Source of the DNA: Janthinobacterium sp. 61
GTDB taxonomy: Bacteria > Pseudomonadota > Gammaproteobacteria > Burkholderiales > Burkholderiaceae_D
DNA length: 64,000 nucleotides
Direction of reading: 5' to 3'
Assembly: GCF_002846335.1 (NCBI RefSeq)
Contig: NZ_PJMQ01000001.1
Coordinates: 2,976,001-3,040,000 of the forward strand
The notes below the pieces were generated by a model that was not told the origin of the DNA, did not search any database, and was given only the letters and a program-made list of their open reading frames with translations. Positions within the stretch are counted from its first letter, which is position 1, and every line of letters begins with the position of its first letter. Below are positions 47,129 through 56,957 of the stretch, piece after piece. The position numbers and the translations under genes were made by a program.

Positions 47129-47290
47129 TAAGTAATCCTCAGGAAATTATTGTGAATTTATGACAAACAGAACCGGATGCTATGCAAGGCGCCCATTGCG
47201 ACGCAGTGCGAGCACTGCTAGCAGTGGGCAACGCCGCAGAGCGCCGGTTATGGAAGTCAGAAATCATAATAATTTATTGGGGGTTACTTA
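47129..47290. mobile_element. 162-bp palindromic MITE-like element (REP-like copy B)
   Basis: Long imperfect inverted repeat. The left arm begins TAAGTAATCCTCAGGAAATT, and the right arm ends with a sequence whose reverse complement begins TAAGTAACCCCCAATAAATT. The arms pair over about 48 bases each, through to AACCGG / CCGGTT. The core (47176-47245) is itself self-complementary and shares GCAAGGCGCC...GGCAACGCCGC blocks with the repeat at 8705-8795, in the opposite orientation. No ORF lies inside. A non-autonomous transposable element or large REP unit is the best reading. Confidence 0.65.
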
Positions 47291-47373
47291 ACACCATTGA
47301 GGCAGATCAAGCGCGACCTTGTACGCATGCGTAATCTGGGGACTCGATCAGCCCTTCACGAGGAGAGAACACC

Positions 47374-47835
47374 ATGAGCTATCTGGACCGCGACATCCTG
47401 GGCATGTACCGCGACCACGACGGCCCTGGGCCGGACCTGATGGGGGTCGACACCCTGATCGGCGACGATGTCTACAATTACGGCGACGAGGAACTGGGCA
47501 ACATCAAGGAAATCATGCTCGACATGCGCACCGGCCAGATCACCTATGCCGTGCTGTCCTTCAGCGGCATTCCGGGCATGGGCGACAAGCTGTTTGCCGT
47601 GCCCTGGGAACGCCTGATGCTGGACCCCGTCAACAAGCGCTTCCTGCTGAATGTGGAAAAAAACCGGCTGAAAGATGCGCCCGGTTTCGACAAGAACAAC
47701 TGGCCCGACATGAGCAGCGATGCGTGGAACCAGCAGATGGAAGCGTTCTATGGCGGCGGCGCCATGGCAGCGGGCCGCATGCAGTCTGGCAGCGACCTGG
47801 GCTCACGTTCCTCGCTCAGCGATGATGAGAGGTAG
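47374..47835 (+). CDS. PRC-barrel domain protein (paralogue 2)
   Basis: Protein of 153 residues paralogous to the gene at 12769. It shares GPGPDLMGVDTLIGDDV, LGNIKEIMLDMRTGQITYAV, KLFAVPWERLMLDPVNKRF and PGFD..NWP. It adds a Gly/Ser-rich C-terminal tail (GGGAMAAGRM...SLSDDER). The start follows a GAGGAGAGA purine site. PRC-barrel proteins of this kind often respond to stress, but nothing in the sequence fixes a role. A long inverted repeat follows its stop. Confidence 0.85.
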   Translation: MSYLDRDILGMYRDHDGPGPDLMGVDTLIGDDVYNYGDEELGNIKEIMLDMRTGQITYAVLSFSGIPGMGDKLFAVPWERLMLDPVNKRFLLNVEKNRLKDAPGFDKNNWPDMSSDAWNQQMEAFYGGGAMAAGRMQSGSDLGSRSSLSDDER

Positions 47836-47847
47836 AACCTGGGTCGG

Positions 47848-47963
47848 GTAGGTCGGATTAGCGGCGTAGCTGCGTAATCCGACACCACCAGCGACACCGC
47901 ACCACCGTCGCGCCAACGATGGCGTCGGATTACGCGTGGCTTCGCCCTGCTAATCCGGCCTAC
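47848..47963. repeat. GTCGGATTA...TAATCCGAC inverted-repeat element
   Basis: Left arm 47848-47883 begins GTAGGTCGGATTAGC and ends GCGTAATCCGAC. Right arm 47924-47963 is its near-complement, starting GTCGGATTACGCG and ending CTAATCCGGCCTAC, separated by about 40 bases. The right arm contains the hrpA stop codon (47960-47962). This is a different repeat family from the GGGGTCAGACCC type and from the element at 47129. Confidence 0.75.
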
Positions 47964-50900
47964 CGCTGCATCGATTCCCATACCTTTTGCAACCGTTTCG
48001 CCGACACCGGCATCGGCGTACGCAATTCCTGCGCAAACAGGGACACGCGCAGCTCTTCGAGCATCCAGCGGAACTCGACCAGTTTCGGGTCCGTGTTCTT
48101 GCCGGCCTGGCGGTCCTTGGCCTGGCGCAAGTATGGTGCGGCCGCCGATTGCCATTCGGCCATGAGCTTGGTGTCGCGCGCGGGGTCGGCGCGCAGCTTT
48201 TCCAGGCGCACGTTGATCGCCTTCAGGTAGCGGGGGAAATGCGCCAGCTGCGTGTACTCGTTTTCCGTCAGGAAGCGTTTATGCACGAGTCCCTGCAGCT
48301 GCGACTGGATATCGGTCGCCGCAGCAGCGGGAATATTCTGCAGGCGCTTGGGCAAGCCGTGGAATTCCGTCAGCACTTGCGACAGCAAACGGGCGATTTC
48401 ATTGACCAGCAACACGAGGCGCGACTTGCCCTCCGCCTGGCGCTTGGCGAACGAGGCGGCGTCCAGCGGCAGCGGATCTTGCAAACAAGCAATATCAAGC
48501 GCCTTGTTGGTGATTTGCTCGCGCAACTCTTCCTGCGAACCCAGGGCCATGAACTGCATGCCCATCTGCTGCAAGCCGGGAATGCTTTTCTCGACGTACT
48601 TGATCTGCTCCTTCATTTGCAGCGCAAACAATCGGCGCAAACCGATCTTGTGCGTGCGCGCGGCCACGGTCGGGTCGTCAAACACTTCCAGGTCGCAATG
48701 CGTGCCCTTGTCGACCAGCGCCGGGAAGCCGATCAGGGTCAGCTTGCCCTGCACGATTTCCAGCAATTCCGGCAATTCGCCAAAGGTCCAGGCCGTCAAG
48801 CCCATGTGCTGCGAGACGGTGGCATTCGGGGACGCCGGCGCCGCAGCGGCAGCCGCTCCCTTGGCCGGCGCGCCGCCCTTGCCTGTTGCCGCGTTGGCGG
48901 CGGCACCCTGGGCTTGCGCCTGCAGCCGCGACGCCACTTGCGCGCCCGCCACATTGGCACCGGGCGTGCCCGTGCCGGACACGCCCGACACTTCGGCCAG
49001 CTTCTGGAAACTCTGGCGCGCCTGGCCGCCGAATTCCGCCTGCAGGGTGGCCAGGTTGCGGCCCATGTCCAGCTGGCGGCCATGCTCGTCGATCACCTTG
49101 AAATTCATGAAGTGATGGGCAGGCAGGGTTTCCGGCTTGAAGTCCGTCGTCAGCACATTGATCGTGATTTGCGTGCGGATGTCGAGGATGATGGCGTCGA
49201 TCAGGTCACCCCGGCCAAACACGCCCGCCTCGTGCACGCGCTCGCAGAATTTCGCCGCATAGTCAGGCAAGGGCACGCAGTGGCGACGCAGCTTTTGCGG
49301 CAAGGACTTGAGCAGCAGATGCACTTTTTCCTTCAGCATGCCCGGCACCAGCCATTCGCAGCGTTCGCGCGGCAACTGGTTCAGCGCATACAGCGGCACG
49401 CTCAACGTCACGCCATCGCGCACGCTGCCAGGCTCGAAGTGGTACGTCAGACCCATTTCCAGGCCCGTCACGGACATGGTTTTCGGGAACAGATCCGTCG
49501 TCACGCCTGCCGCCTCGTGGCGCATCAGCTCTTCGCGGTTCAAATACAGCAGCTTCGGATTGTCGCGCGTGGCATCCTTGTGCCATTTTTCGAAACCGGC
49601 GCCATTGCACACGTCGGCCGGCAGCAGCTTGTCGTAGAAGGCGGCGATCAGTTCATCGTCGACCAGCACGTCCAGGCGGCGCGATTTGTGCTCAAGGTTT
49701 TCGATGTCCTTGATCAGCTTGTGGTTGTGCGCAAAGAATGGCGCGCGCGTGTCGAAGTCGCCGCCGACGAGCGCATCGCGGATGAAGATTTCGCGCGCTT
49801 CCGGCAAGTTGAAATTGCCGTAATTGATGCGGCGCTGGCTGTACACCACCAGCCCATACAAAGTCGCCCGTTCGGACGCCGTCACTTGCGCCGAACGCTT
49901 TTCCCAACGCGGCTCGCCCCACGATTTCTTCAGCAGGTGCACGCCCACTTTTTCCAGCCACTCGGGCTGGATCTGCGCCACGCAGCGCGCGTACAAACGC
50001 GTCGTGTCGACCAGTTCGGCCGCCATGATCCACTTGCCCGGCTTTTTCAGCAGCGAGGAACCGGGCCAGATGTGGAACTTGATGCCGCGCGCGCCCAGAT
50101 AGCCCGCACCCGGCTCGTCCTCGCCCTTGAAACCGATATTGCCCAGCAAGCCGGTCAGCAAGGCCATGTGCAAATTATCATAGGTAGCAGGTGCTTCGTT
50201 CAGGCGCCAGCCCTGTTCCTTGACGATGGTCAGCAACTGCGAGTGCACGTCGCGCCATTCGCGCAAGCGCATCTGCGACAGGAAATTCGTGCGGCAATTG
50301 TCCTGCAGCTGGCGGTTGGTTTTCTTGTGCTCGATGGCAGACTCGAACCAGCGCCAGATTTTAAGATAGCTCAAGAATTCCGACTTTTCATCGGCAAACT
50401 TCTTGTGCGCCTCGTCAGCCGCCTGCTGGTGCTCCATCGGGCGGTCGCGCGGGTCCTGCACCGACAACGCGGAGGCGACGATCAGTACTTCCGTCAGGCA
50501 GGCGTTATCCAGCGCGGCCAGGATCATGCGGCCCACGCGCGGGTCCAGCGGCAGCTTGGCCAGCTTGTTGCCCAGCGGCGTCAGTTTATTGACTTCATCG
50601 ACGGCGCCCAGTTCCTGCAGCAACTGGTAGCCGTCGGCCACCGCGCGCGCCAGCGGCGGCTCGATGAAGGGGAAGGTTTCCACGTCCGTCAGGTGCAGAG
50701 ATTTCATGCGCAGGATGACGGCCGCCAGCGAGGAGCGCAGGATTTCCGGCTCCGTGAATTTGGGCCGCAGCAGATAATCCTGCTCTTCATACAGGCGGAT
50801 GCAGACGCCATCGGCCACCCGGCCGCAACGGCCAGCGCGCTGGTTGGCGGCCGACTGGGCGATCGGCTCGACCTGCAGTTGCTCGACCTTGTTCCGATAA

Positions 50901-52198
50901 CTGTAGCGCTTGACCCGCGCCAGGCCCGCGTCGACCACATAGCGGATGCCGGGCACGGTCAGCGAGGTTTCCGCCACGTTGGTCGCCAGCACGATGCGGC
51001 GCGCATTGCTGGTCTTGAACACGCGCTCCTGCTCTTCGGCGGACAAACGGGCGAACAGGGGCAAAATCTCCACATGCGGCGGATGGTGTTTGCGCAGCGC
51101 TTCGGCGCAGTCGCGGATTTCGCGCTCACCGGGCAAGAACACCAGCACGTCACCCGAGCCGATGCGGCACAGCTCTTCCACGCCATCGACGACGGCATCC
51201 ATCAGGTCGCGCTTTTCGCGCGCGGCGGCGGTGCGCTGGCCCGGCTTGTCGGCATTGCTGCCTGCGCCCGGCATGGCTACCTGCTCGCGTTCCACGGGGC
51301 GGTAGCGCACTTCCACCTGGTACAAACGGCCCGACACTTCGATCACGGGCGCCGGCTTTTCCGGCGTGCCGAAATGGCGCGAGAAGCGTTCCGCATCGAT
51401 GGTGGCCGAGGTGATGATGATTTTTAAATCGGGGCGGCGCGGCAGCAGCTGTTTCAGATAGCCGAGCAGGAAATCGATGTTCAGGCTGCGTTCGTGCGCT
51501 TCATCGATGATGATGGTGTCGTAATTTTTCAACAACGGGTCGGTCTGCGTCTCGGCCAGCAAGATACCGTCCGTCATCAGCTTGACGGAGGCGCCACGGC
51601 TCAGGGTGTCGGTAAAGCGCACCTTGAAACCCACCGTTTCGCCCAGCGGCGTTCCCAGCTCCTGCGCGATGCGCTTGGCCGTCGAGGAAGCGGCGATACG
51701 CCGCGGCTGCGTGTGGCCGATCATGCCCTTCTGGCCACGTCCCAGTTCCAGGCAAATCTTCGGCAACTGCGTCGTCTTGCCGGAACCCGTCTCACCCGAG
51801 ACGATGATGACCTGGTTTTCCATCAGGGCCTTGGCGATTTCGGCGCGCCGGCCCGAAACGGGCAAGTCTTCCGGATAGGTAATCGGCGGCAGCGGATTGC
51901 GGAATGCCTTTTCCGCCTCGCGCGCGGCGCGGGCAGCGTCACGGCCCTCGCGACTCTCGCGCTCTTCGCGGCTAGCCTGGTCATTGCGCGGCGCCTGCCC
52001 CTCGCGCGGCGGGCGCGGCGCGCGCTGCTGCTGTTGCTGTTTCTGCTGTTCCGTGCGTGGCGCCTGCGGCCTTTGCTGGCTCACGGGCGGGCGCTGGCGG
52101 CCCTGCGCAGGCGCGGCGGCAGGCGTGGAAACATCCCCGCTGGCGGGCACATTTGCAACGGAGGAAGGAGGGGAAGACTTATTGCTGGCTGAAGACAT
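47960..52198 (-). CDS. hrpA: ATP-dependent RNA helicase HrpA
   Basis: DEAH-box helicase of 1412 residues; HrpA resolves stalled, collided ribosomes in E. coli. The first ~95 residues are a low-complexity Gln/Arg/Pro-rich extension (QQQQQRAPRPPRE). Helicase motifs follow: GETGSGKTTQ (Walker A), TQPRRIAA, DEAHERS, TSATID, then the helicase C-terminal and OB-fold regions and the long HrpA-specific C-terminus. An Ala/Gly-rich insert (around NVAGAQVASRLQAQAQGAAA) lies near residue 1090. It is divergent from argA, a common betaproteobacterial neighbour. E. coli HrpA is 1300 aa; the extra length is mainly N-terminal. Confidence 0.96.
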   Translation of the reverse strand: MSSASNKSSPPSSVANVPASGDVSTPAAAPAQGRQRPPVSQQRPQAPRTEQQKQQQQQRAPRPPREGQAPRNDQASREERESREGRDAARAAREAEKAFRNPLPPITYPEDLPVSGRRAEIAKALMENQVIIVSGETGSGKTTQLPKICLELGRGQKGMIGHTQPRRIAASSTAKRIAQELGTPLGETVGFKVRFTDTLSRGASVKLMTDGILLAETQTDPLLKNYDTIIIDEAHERSLNIDFLLGYLKQLLPRRPDLKIIITSATIDAERFSRHFGTPEKPAPVIEVSGRLYQVEVRYRPVEREQVAMPGAGSNADKPGQRTAAAREKRDLMDAVVDGVEELCRIGSGDVLVFLPGEREIRDCAEALRKHHPPHVEILPLFARLSAEEQERVFKTSNARRIVLATNVAETSLTVPGIRYVVDAGLARVKRYSYRNKVEQLQVEPIAQSAANQRAGRCGRVADGVCIRLYEEQDYLLRPKFTEPEILRSSLAAVILRMKSLHLTDVETFPFIEPPLARAVADGYQLLQELGAVDEVNKLTPLGNKLAKLPLDPRVGRMILAALDNACLTEVLIVASALSVQDPRDRPMEHQQAADEAHKKFADEKSEFLSYLKIWRWFESAIEHKKTNRQLQDNCRTNFLSQMRLREWRDVHSQLLTIVKEQGWRLNEAPATYDNLHMALLTGLLGNIGFKGEDEPGAGYLGARGIKFHIWPGSSLLKKPGKWIMAAELVDTTRLYARCVAQIQPEWLEKVGVHLLKKSWGEPRWEKRSAQVTASERATLYGLVVYSQRRINYGNFNLPEAREIFIRDALVGGDFDTRAPFFAHNHKLIKDIENLEHKSRRLDVLVDDELIAAFYDKLLPADVCNGAGFEKWHKDATRDNPKLLYLNREELMRHEAAGVTTDLFPKTMSVTGLEMGLTYHFEPGSVRDGVTLSVPLYALNQLPRERCEWLVPGMLKEKVHLLLKSLPQKLRRHCVPLPDYAAKFCERVHEAGVFGRGDLIDAIILDIRTQITINVLTTDFKPETLPAHHFMNFKVIDEHGRQLDMGRNLATLQAEFGGQARQSFQKLAEVSGVSGTGTPGANVAGAQVASRLQAQAQGAAANAATGKGGAPAKGAAAAAAPASPNATVSQHMGLTAWTFGELPELLEIVQGKLTLIGFPALVDKGTHCDLEVFDDPTVAARTHKIGLRRLFALQMKEQIKYVEKSIPGLQQMGMQFMALGSQEELREQITNKALDIACLQDPLPLDAASFAKRQAEGKSRLVLLVNEIARLLSQVLTEFHGLPKRLQNIPAAAATDIQSQLQGLVHKRFLTENEYTQLAHFPRYLKAINVRLEKLRADPARDTKLMAEWQSAAAPYLRQAKDRQAGKNTDPKLVEFRWMLEELRVSLFAQELRTPMPVSAKRLQKVWESMQR

Positions 52199-52255
52199 TG
52201 TTTTTTTACAGGTATTTTAAGCGCGCACATCGCGCAGCGAATTATAATGCGCTTA

Positions 52256-53566
52256 ATGGAAAACCCTACCCAATTCGTCCAATGGCTGCGCTCGGTCGCG
52301 CCCTACATCCACGCCTTTCGCGGCAAGACCTTCGTGGTCGCCTTCCCCGGTGAACTCGTCAGCGCCGGGGCGCTGCAGGTGCTGGCCCATGATTTGTCCC
52401 TGCTACATGCGCTGGACATCAATGTCACCGTTGTCTACGGCTCGCGGCCGCAGGTAGCGGAACAGCTGGCCTTGCGTAACGTCGAAGGCCGCTTCCACAA
52501 TGGCGTGCGCATCACGGACATCGCCGCGCTGGAATGCGCGAAAGAGGCCGCCGGCGAACTGCGCCTCGATATCGAGGCCGCGTTCAGCCAGGGCTTGCCG
52601 AACACGCCGATGTCGCATGCGGCCATCCGTATCATTTCCGGCAACTTCATCACGGCGCGCCCGCTGGGCGTGATCGATGGCGTGGATCTGGAACTGACGG
52701 GCATCACGCGCAAGGTCGACGCCGAAACCATCCATTCCATCCTCGGTTCGGACGGCCTGGTGCTGCTGTCGCCGCTGGGATTCTCGCCCACGGGCGAAGC
52801 ATTCAACCTGACCATGGAAGACGTGGCCTGCAGTGCCGCCATCGCCCTGCACGCGGACAAACTGATTTTCATCACGGAAACGCCGATGATGGAAGACGCC
52901 ACGGGCGTGGAAATCCGCGAACTGTCGTCGCACCAGGCCGAAGCCGTGCTGATGGCCGGTTTCCTGCCGGATGCCACTGCGTTCTACCTGAAACATTGCG
53001 TCAAGGCATGCCACAACGGCGTCGAGCGCTCGCACATCGTGCCGTTCTCGATGGACGGTTCGGCCCTGCTGGAATTGTTCACCCATGATGGCGTGGGTAC
53101 CATGATCAGTCATGAAAACCTGGAAAGCCTGCGCCAGGCCACCATCGAAGACGTGGGCGGCATCATCAAGCTGATCGAACCGCTGGAAGCGGACGGCACC
53201 CTCGTCAAGCGAGGCCGCGAGCTGATCGAGCGCGAAATCGATTATTTCTCCGTCATCGAACATGATGGCGTGATCTTCGGCTGCGCCGCCCTGTATCCCT
53301 TCCCCGCGCAAAAGATGGCGGAAATGGCATGCCTGACCGTCAACCCGGAAGTGCAAGCCCAGGGCGACGGCGAGCGTATCCTGAAACACATGGAGAACCG
53401 CGCGCGCGCCGCCGGCCTGAACAAACTCTTCGTGCTGACCACGCGCACCTCGCACTGGTTCAAGAAACGGGGCTTCGTACCGGCCACCGTCGACGATTTG
53501 CCGAAGGACCGCCAGCATATGTATAACTGGCAACGTAAATCCCAAGTGCTCATCAAGACACTGTAA
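52256..53566 (+). CDS. argA: N-acetylglutamate synthase
   Basis: First enzyme of arginine biosynthesis, acetylating glutamate with acetyl-CoA. The 436-residue protein has an N-terminal amino-acid-kinase domain (FVVAFPGELVSAGAL, VVYGSRPQVAEQL) and a C-terminal GNAT domain (about 295-436: MACLTVNPEVQAQGDGERIL, LTTRTSHWFKKRGF). It aligns with bacterial ArgA over its length. The ATG at 52256 (MENPTQF) is preferred; an ATG three codons earlier (52247) is possible. A perfect bidirectional terminator separates it from kdsA. Confidence 0.95.
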   Translation: MENPTQFVQWLRSVAPYIHAFRGKTFVVAFPGELVSAGALQVLAHDLSLLHALDINVTVVYGSRPQVAEQLALRNVEGRFHNGVRITDIAALECAKEAAGELRLDIEAAFSQGLPNTPMSHAAIRIISGNFITARPLGVIDGVDLELTGITRKVDAETIHSILGSDGLVLLSPLGFSPTGEAFNLTMEDVACSAAIALHADKLIFITETPMMEDATGVEIRELSSHQAEAVLMAGFLPDATAFYLKHCVKACHNGVERSHIVPFSMDGSALLELFTHDGVGTMISHENLESLRQATIEDVGGIIKLIEPLEADGTLVKRGRELIEREIDYFSVIEHDGVIFGCAALYPFPAQKMAEMACLTVNPEVQAQGDGERILKHMENRARAAGLNKLFVLTTRTSHWFKKRGFVPATVDDLPKDRQHMYNWQRKSQVLIKTL

Positions 53567-53570
53567 AACT

Positions 53571-53598
53571 GAAAAAGCCCGGCATGCCGGGCTTTTTC
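53571..53598. terminator. Bidirectional terminator between argA and kdsA
   Basis: Perfect palindrome GAAAAAGCCCGGCA / TGCCGGGCTTTTTC: a GC stem flanked by A5 on the left and T5 on the right, so it works for both convergent genes. Confidence 0.93.
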
Positions 53599-53613
53599 AT
53601 TACTTAAACAGGA

Positions 53614-54489
<876 letters not shown>

Positions 54490-54678
54490 TTACCGTGAAG
54501 AGGCGCAGCCAGCGGCTGGCGCGATAAGGCATCTTACTAGCTGGGGCGGCGCAGATCAAATTTGATCCAGCGCAAGGGGCCGGCAAACGGCGCGTGGCCT
54601 GGCCGCGACTGCCCCGCGAGGGCAGGCGCAAAGTGCCTTATAATCACGCTTTACCTCTATACTGATTCAGGAGCACAG

Positions 54679-54951
54679 ATGGCCCGCACGATCCACTGCA
54701 TCAAACTCAACAAGGAAGCCGAAGGACTGGATTTCCCACCGTACCCGGGCGAACTGGGCAAGAAGATTTACGAATCGGTGTCGAAAGAAGCGTGGGCCGC
54801 CTGGCTCAAGCACCAGACCATGCTGGTCAATGAAAACCGCCTGAACCTGGCCGACGCGCGCGCCCGCAAATACCTGGCCACGCAAATGGAAAAACATTTC
54901 TTCGGTGATGGCGCCGATGCGGCCATGGGCTACGTGCCACCAACGGAATAA
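54679..54951 (+). CDS. yggX: Fe(2+)-trafficking / oxidative-damage protection protein YggX
   Basis: Small protein of 90 residues that protects Fe-S clusters and iron handling under oxidative stress. The family N-terminus [20 protein letters not shown] includes the conserved Cys7; [16 protein letters not shown] and [11 protein letters not shown] also match YggX. The ATG at 54679 has AGGAG seven bases upstream. It stands alone, divergent from kdsA. Confidence 0.96.
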   Translation: MARTIHCIKLNKEAEGLDFPPYPGELGKKIYESVSKEAWAAWLKHQTMLVNENRLNLADARARKYLATQMEKHFFGDGADAAMGYVPPTE

Positions 54952-55118
54952 GTTTTATCGCTTGCCCGTGACCACGTCACGGGCAGTTTTACCTGCGTTT
55001 CACGCCCTCCCCCGCCGTTTCACGGCACCTCATCCCCGTTTCGTCGCAAGCGCCTCGCCGACCCTGCCGCCGGCTGGCACAGTACGTCCATCGACAACTT
55101 CATTCCAGGGCGGACACC

Positions 55119-55682
55119 ATGTTGCAGCAAATCTTCAGCCACACTCCCCTCTACGTCTGGGTCATCCTGGGATTTCTCGTCTACCGCGGCGTGCTGGCCA
55201 GCCGCGCGCGTGAAGTGACCTTGCGCAAGCTGTGCATCATTCCCCTGGTCATGCTGGCCCTGTCCCTGAGCGGCGTGTACGGCAGCTTCGGCCTGGCCGG
55301 CATTGCGCCATTCGCCTGGACCGCCGGCGCCCTGGCCGGTGCGGCGCTGGCCTGGACGCTGGTCGATACAAACAAGATCGTGCCCATTACCGAGCGGGGC
55401 AGCGTGCGGCGCCCTGGCAGCTGGGTACCATTGATCTTGATGATGAGCATCTTCTGCATGAAATATGCGGTTGCCGTGACCCTGGCCATCGCCCCGGCGA
55501 CTGCCCATGCGACCGGCTTCGTCGTGCCAGTCTGCCTCGCCTACGGCAGCTTCAGCGGCATCTTCCTCGGCGGTTTGCTGCGCACCGTGGCCGTGTACCG
55601 GGCGGTGCAAACGGAAGGCTGGGGTCAGACCCGGCGGGGGAATGCGCCCCAGTGGGGCGCATTCCGATCACGCGGTGACTGA
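55119..55682 (+). CDS. Integral membrane protein, DUF6622-like
   Basis: Product of 187 residues with about five membrane helices and the segment VWVILGFLVYRGVLASRARE, typical of DUF6622 proteins; function unknown. The last ~21 residues (WGQTRRGNAPQWGAFRSRGD and stop) are encoded by an interrupted copy of the GGGGTCAGACCC palindrome (55621-55686), which carries the TGA stop. The native C-terminus was therefore probably near residue 166. The ATG at 55119 is the first in a good hydrophobic context. Confidence 0.75.
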   Translation: MLQQIFSHTPLYVWVILGFLVYRGVLASRAREVTLRKLCIIPLVMLALSLSGVYGSFGLAGIAPFAWTAGALAGAALAWTLVDTNKIVPITERGSVRRPGSWVPLILMMSIFCMKYAVAVTLAIAPATAHATGFVVPVCLAYGSFSGIFLGGLLRTVAVYRAVQTEGWGQTRRGNAPQWGAFRSRGD

Positions 55683-55686
55683 CCCC
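55621..55686. repeat. Interrupted GGGGTCAGACCC palindrome, copy 4, with nested hairpin
   Basis: Left arm GGGGTCAGACCC (55621-55632) and right arm remnant CTGACCCC (55679-55686) flank an inserted perfect hairpin GGAATGCGCCCC-AGT-GGGGCGCATTCC (55639-55665). The repeat overlaps the 3' end of the membrane-protein gene and sits between it and the convergent rpiA. Confidence 0.8.
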
Positions 55687-55702
55687 GGATTTCTGCTACG
55701 TA

Positions 55703-56380
55703 TCAGTATGCCAACGTCCGCACGCCTTCCGGCGTGCCCAGCAGGCAAACGTTGGCGCCGCGCACGGCGAACAAGCCGACGGCGATGACGCCGACGATCT
55801 GGTTGATCTGCTGTTCCAGCGCCACCGGGTCGGCGATCTGCAAGCCCAGCACGTCGATGATTTCGCCACCGTTATCAGTGATGAACGCTTCGGTGCTGCC
55901 GGCCTTCAGGCGCAAGCGGGGCGTGCCGCCCAGCGCAGCCAGCTGGCGCGATACGGCGGCGCGCGCCATCGGCACCACTTCCACCGGCAGCGGGAAGGCA
56001 CCCAGGGTCTCGACGAGCTTGGAGCCGTCGGCGATGCAGACGAACTGCTTCGCTACGGAAGCCACAATCTTTTCACGCGTCAATGCTGCGCCGCCGCCCT
56101 TGATCATGGCGCCGCTGGCCGTGATTTCATCGGCGCCGTCGATGTAGACGGCGATCGACTCGACGTCGTTGAGGTCGAAGACGGCAATACCATGACCGGC
56201 CAGGCGGGCAGCCGTCGCTTCGGACGACGCGACGGTGCCCTTGATGGTGTCCTTGATCTTGGCCAGTTCATCGATGAAAAAATTGGCGGTGGAACCGGTG
56301 CCGACACCGATGATTTCACCCTCAACCACATAGGCTATGGCGGCGCGGGCTACGGCTTGCTTCAATTCGTCTTGGGTCAT
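55703..56380 (-). CDS. rpiA: Ribose-5-phosphate isomerase A
   Basis: Pentose-phosphate enzyme interconverting ribose-5-phosphate and ribulose-5-phosphate. The 225-residue protein has the signatures [32 protein letters not shown] (catalytic Asp region), [16 protein letters not shown], and a C-terminal DNGGEIIDV. Length is usual (E. coli 219). It is a single gene, divergent from the CheY-like gene at 56587. Confidence 0.97.
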   Translation of the reverse strand: MTQDELKQAVARAAIAYVVEGEIIGVGTGSTANFFIDELAKIKDTIKGTVASSEATAARLAGHGIAVFDLNDVESIAVYIDGADEITASGAMIKGGGAALTREKIVASVAKQFVCIADGSKLVETLGAFPLPVEVVPMARAAVSRQLAALGGTPRLRLKAGSTEAFITDNGGEIIDVLGLQIADPVALEQQINQIVGVIAVGLFAVRGANVCLLGTPEGVRTLAY

Positions 56381-56586
56381 GACATTCAGGCTAAAGTGGG
56401 GAATGGCGCTATTTTAACGGATTGCCGGCCCGGCTAGCCGGCCATGGTGACCGGCCATTCCATTTGATACAACAGGCAAGTGGGAAAAGCTTGCCATAGG
56501 GCAATTCCCCATTCAATTACTCTCTATGGCCCTTAAAATATGCGAAAATGGAGCGATAGCCCGATATGACGTTTCAGGAATAGCCA

Positions 56587-56955
56587 ATGAATCACAGTAA
56601 GCAGGTACTTGTTGTCGATGACAGCAGGGTTTCACGTTTGATGTCGCATCAGTTCATCCTCAGTAAACATGCCGACTGGCAAGTGATTGAGGCGGCGACG
56701 GGTGAAGAAGCCCTGGAAAAAGTCAAGACAGCCAGCCCTGCCCTGATATTACTGGATGTCAACATGCCTGGCATGGGCGGCGTGGCGGCGGCGGAACAAT
56801 TGCGCGCGCTGTGCCCGAAAACACACATCATTCTCGTCACGGCGAATGTGCAAAACGCCATCCGCAACCGCGCCAGCGAACTGGGCGTGGGCTTCATGGA
56901 AAAACCCATCACGGAAACCCGCATCCATCAGCTGATCGAATCACTGGGACTGTGA
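56587..56955 (+). CDS. Single-domain CheY-like response regulator
   Basis: Receiver-only protein of 122 residues. The acidic pair is in VVDDSRVSRLM, the phospho-acceptor Asp is in ALILLDVNMPGMGG (about 58), the Thr in ILVTANVQ, and the Lys in FMEKPITET (KP). It ends 2 nt before a CheC-like phosphatase, its probable partner, and 0.6 kb before a PAS-GGDEF protein. The kinase is not encoded next to it. Confidence 0.93.
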   Translation: MNHSKQVLVVDDSRVSRLMSHQFILSKHADWQVIEAATGEEALEKVKTASPALILLDVNMPGMGGVAAAEQLRALCPKTHIILVTANVQNAIRNRASELGVGFMEKPITETRIHQLIESLGL

Positions 56956-56957
56956 GC

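Noticed and set aside
47987..51427. 1146-codon open frame opposite hrpA
   Set aside because: Antisense shadow in high-GC DNA. HrpA on the minus strand has full helicase motifs; the plus frame shows no domain and a biased Arg/His/Gln composition.
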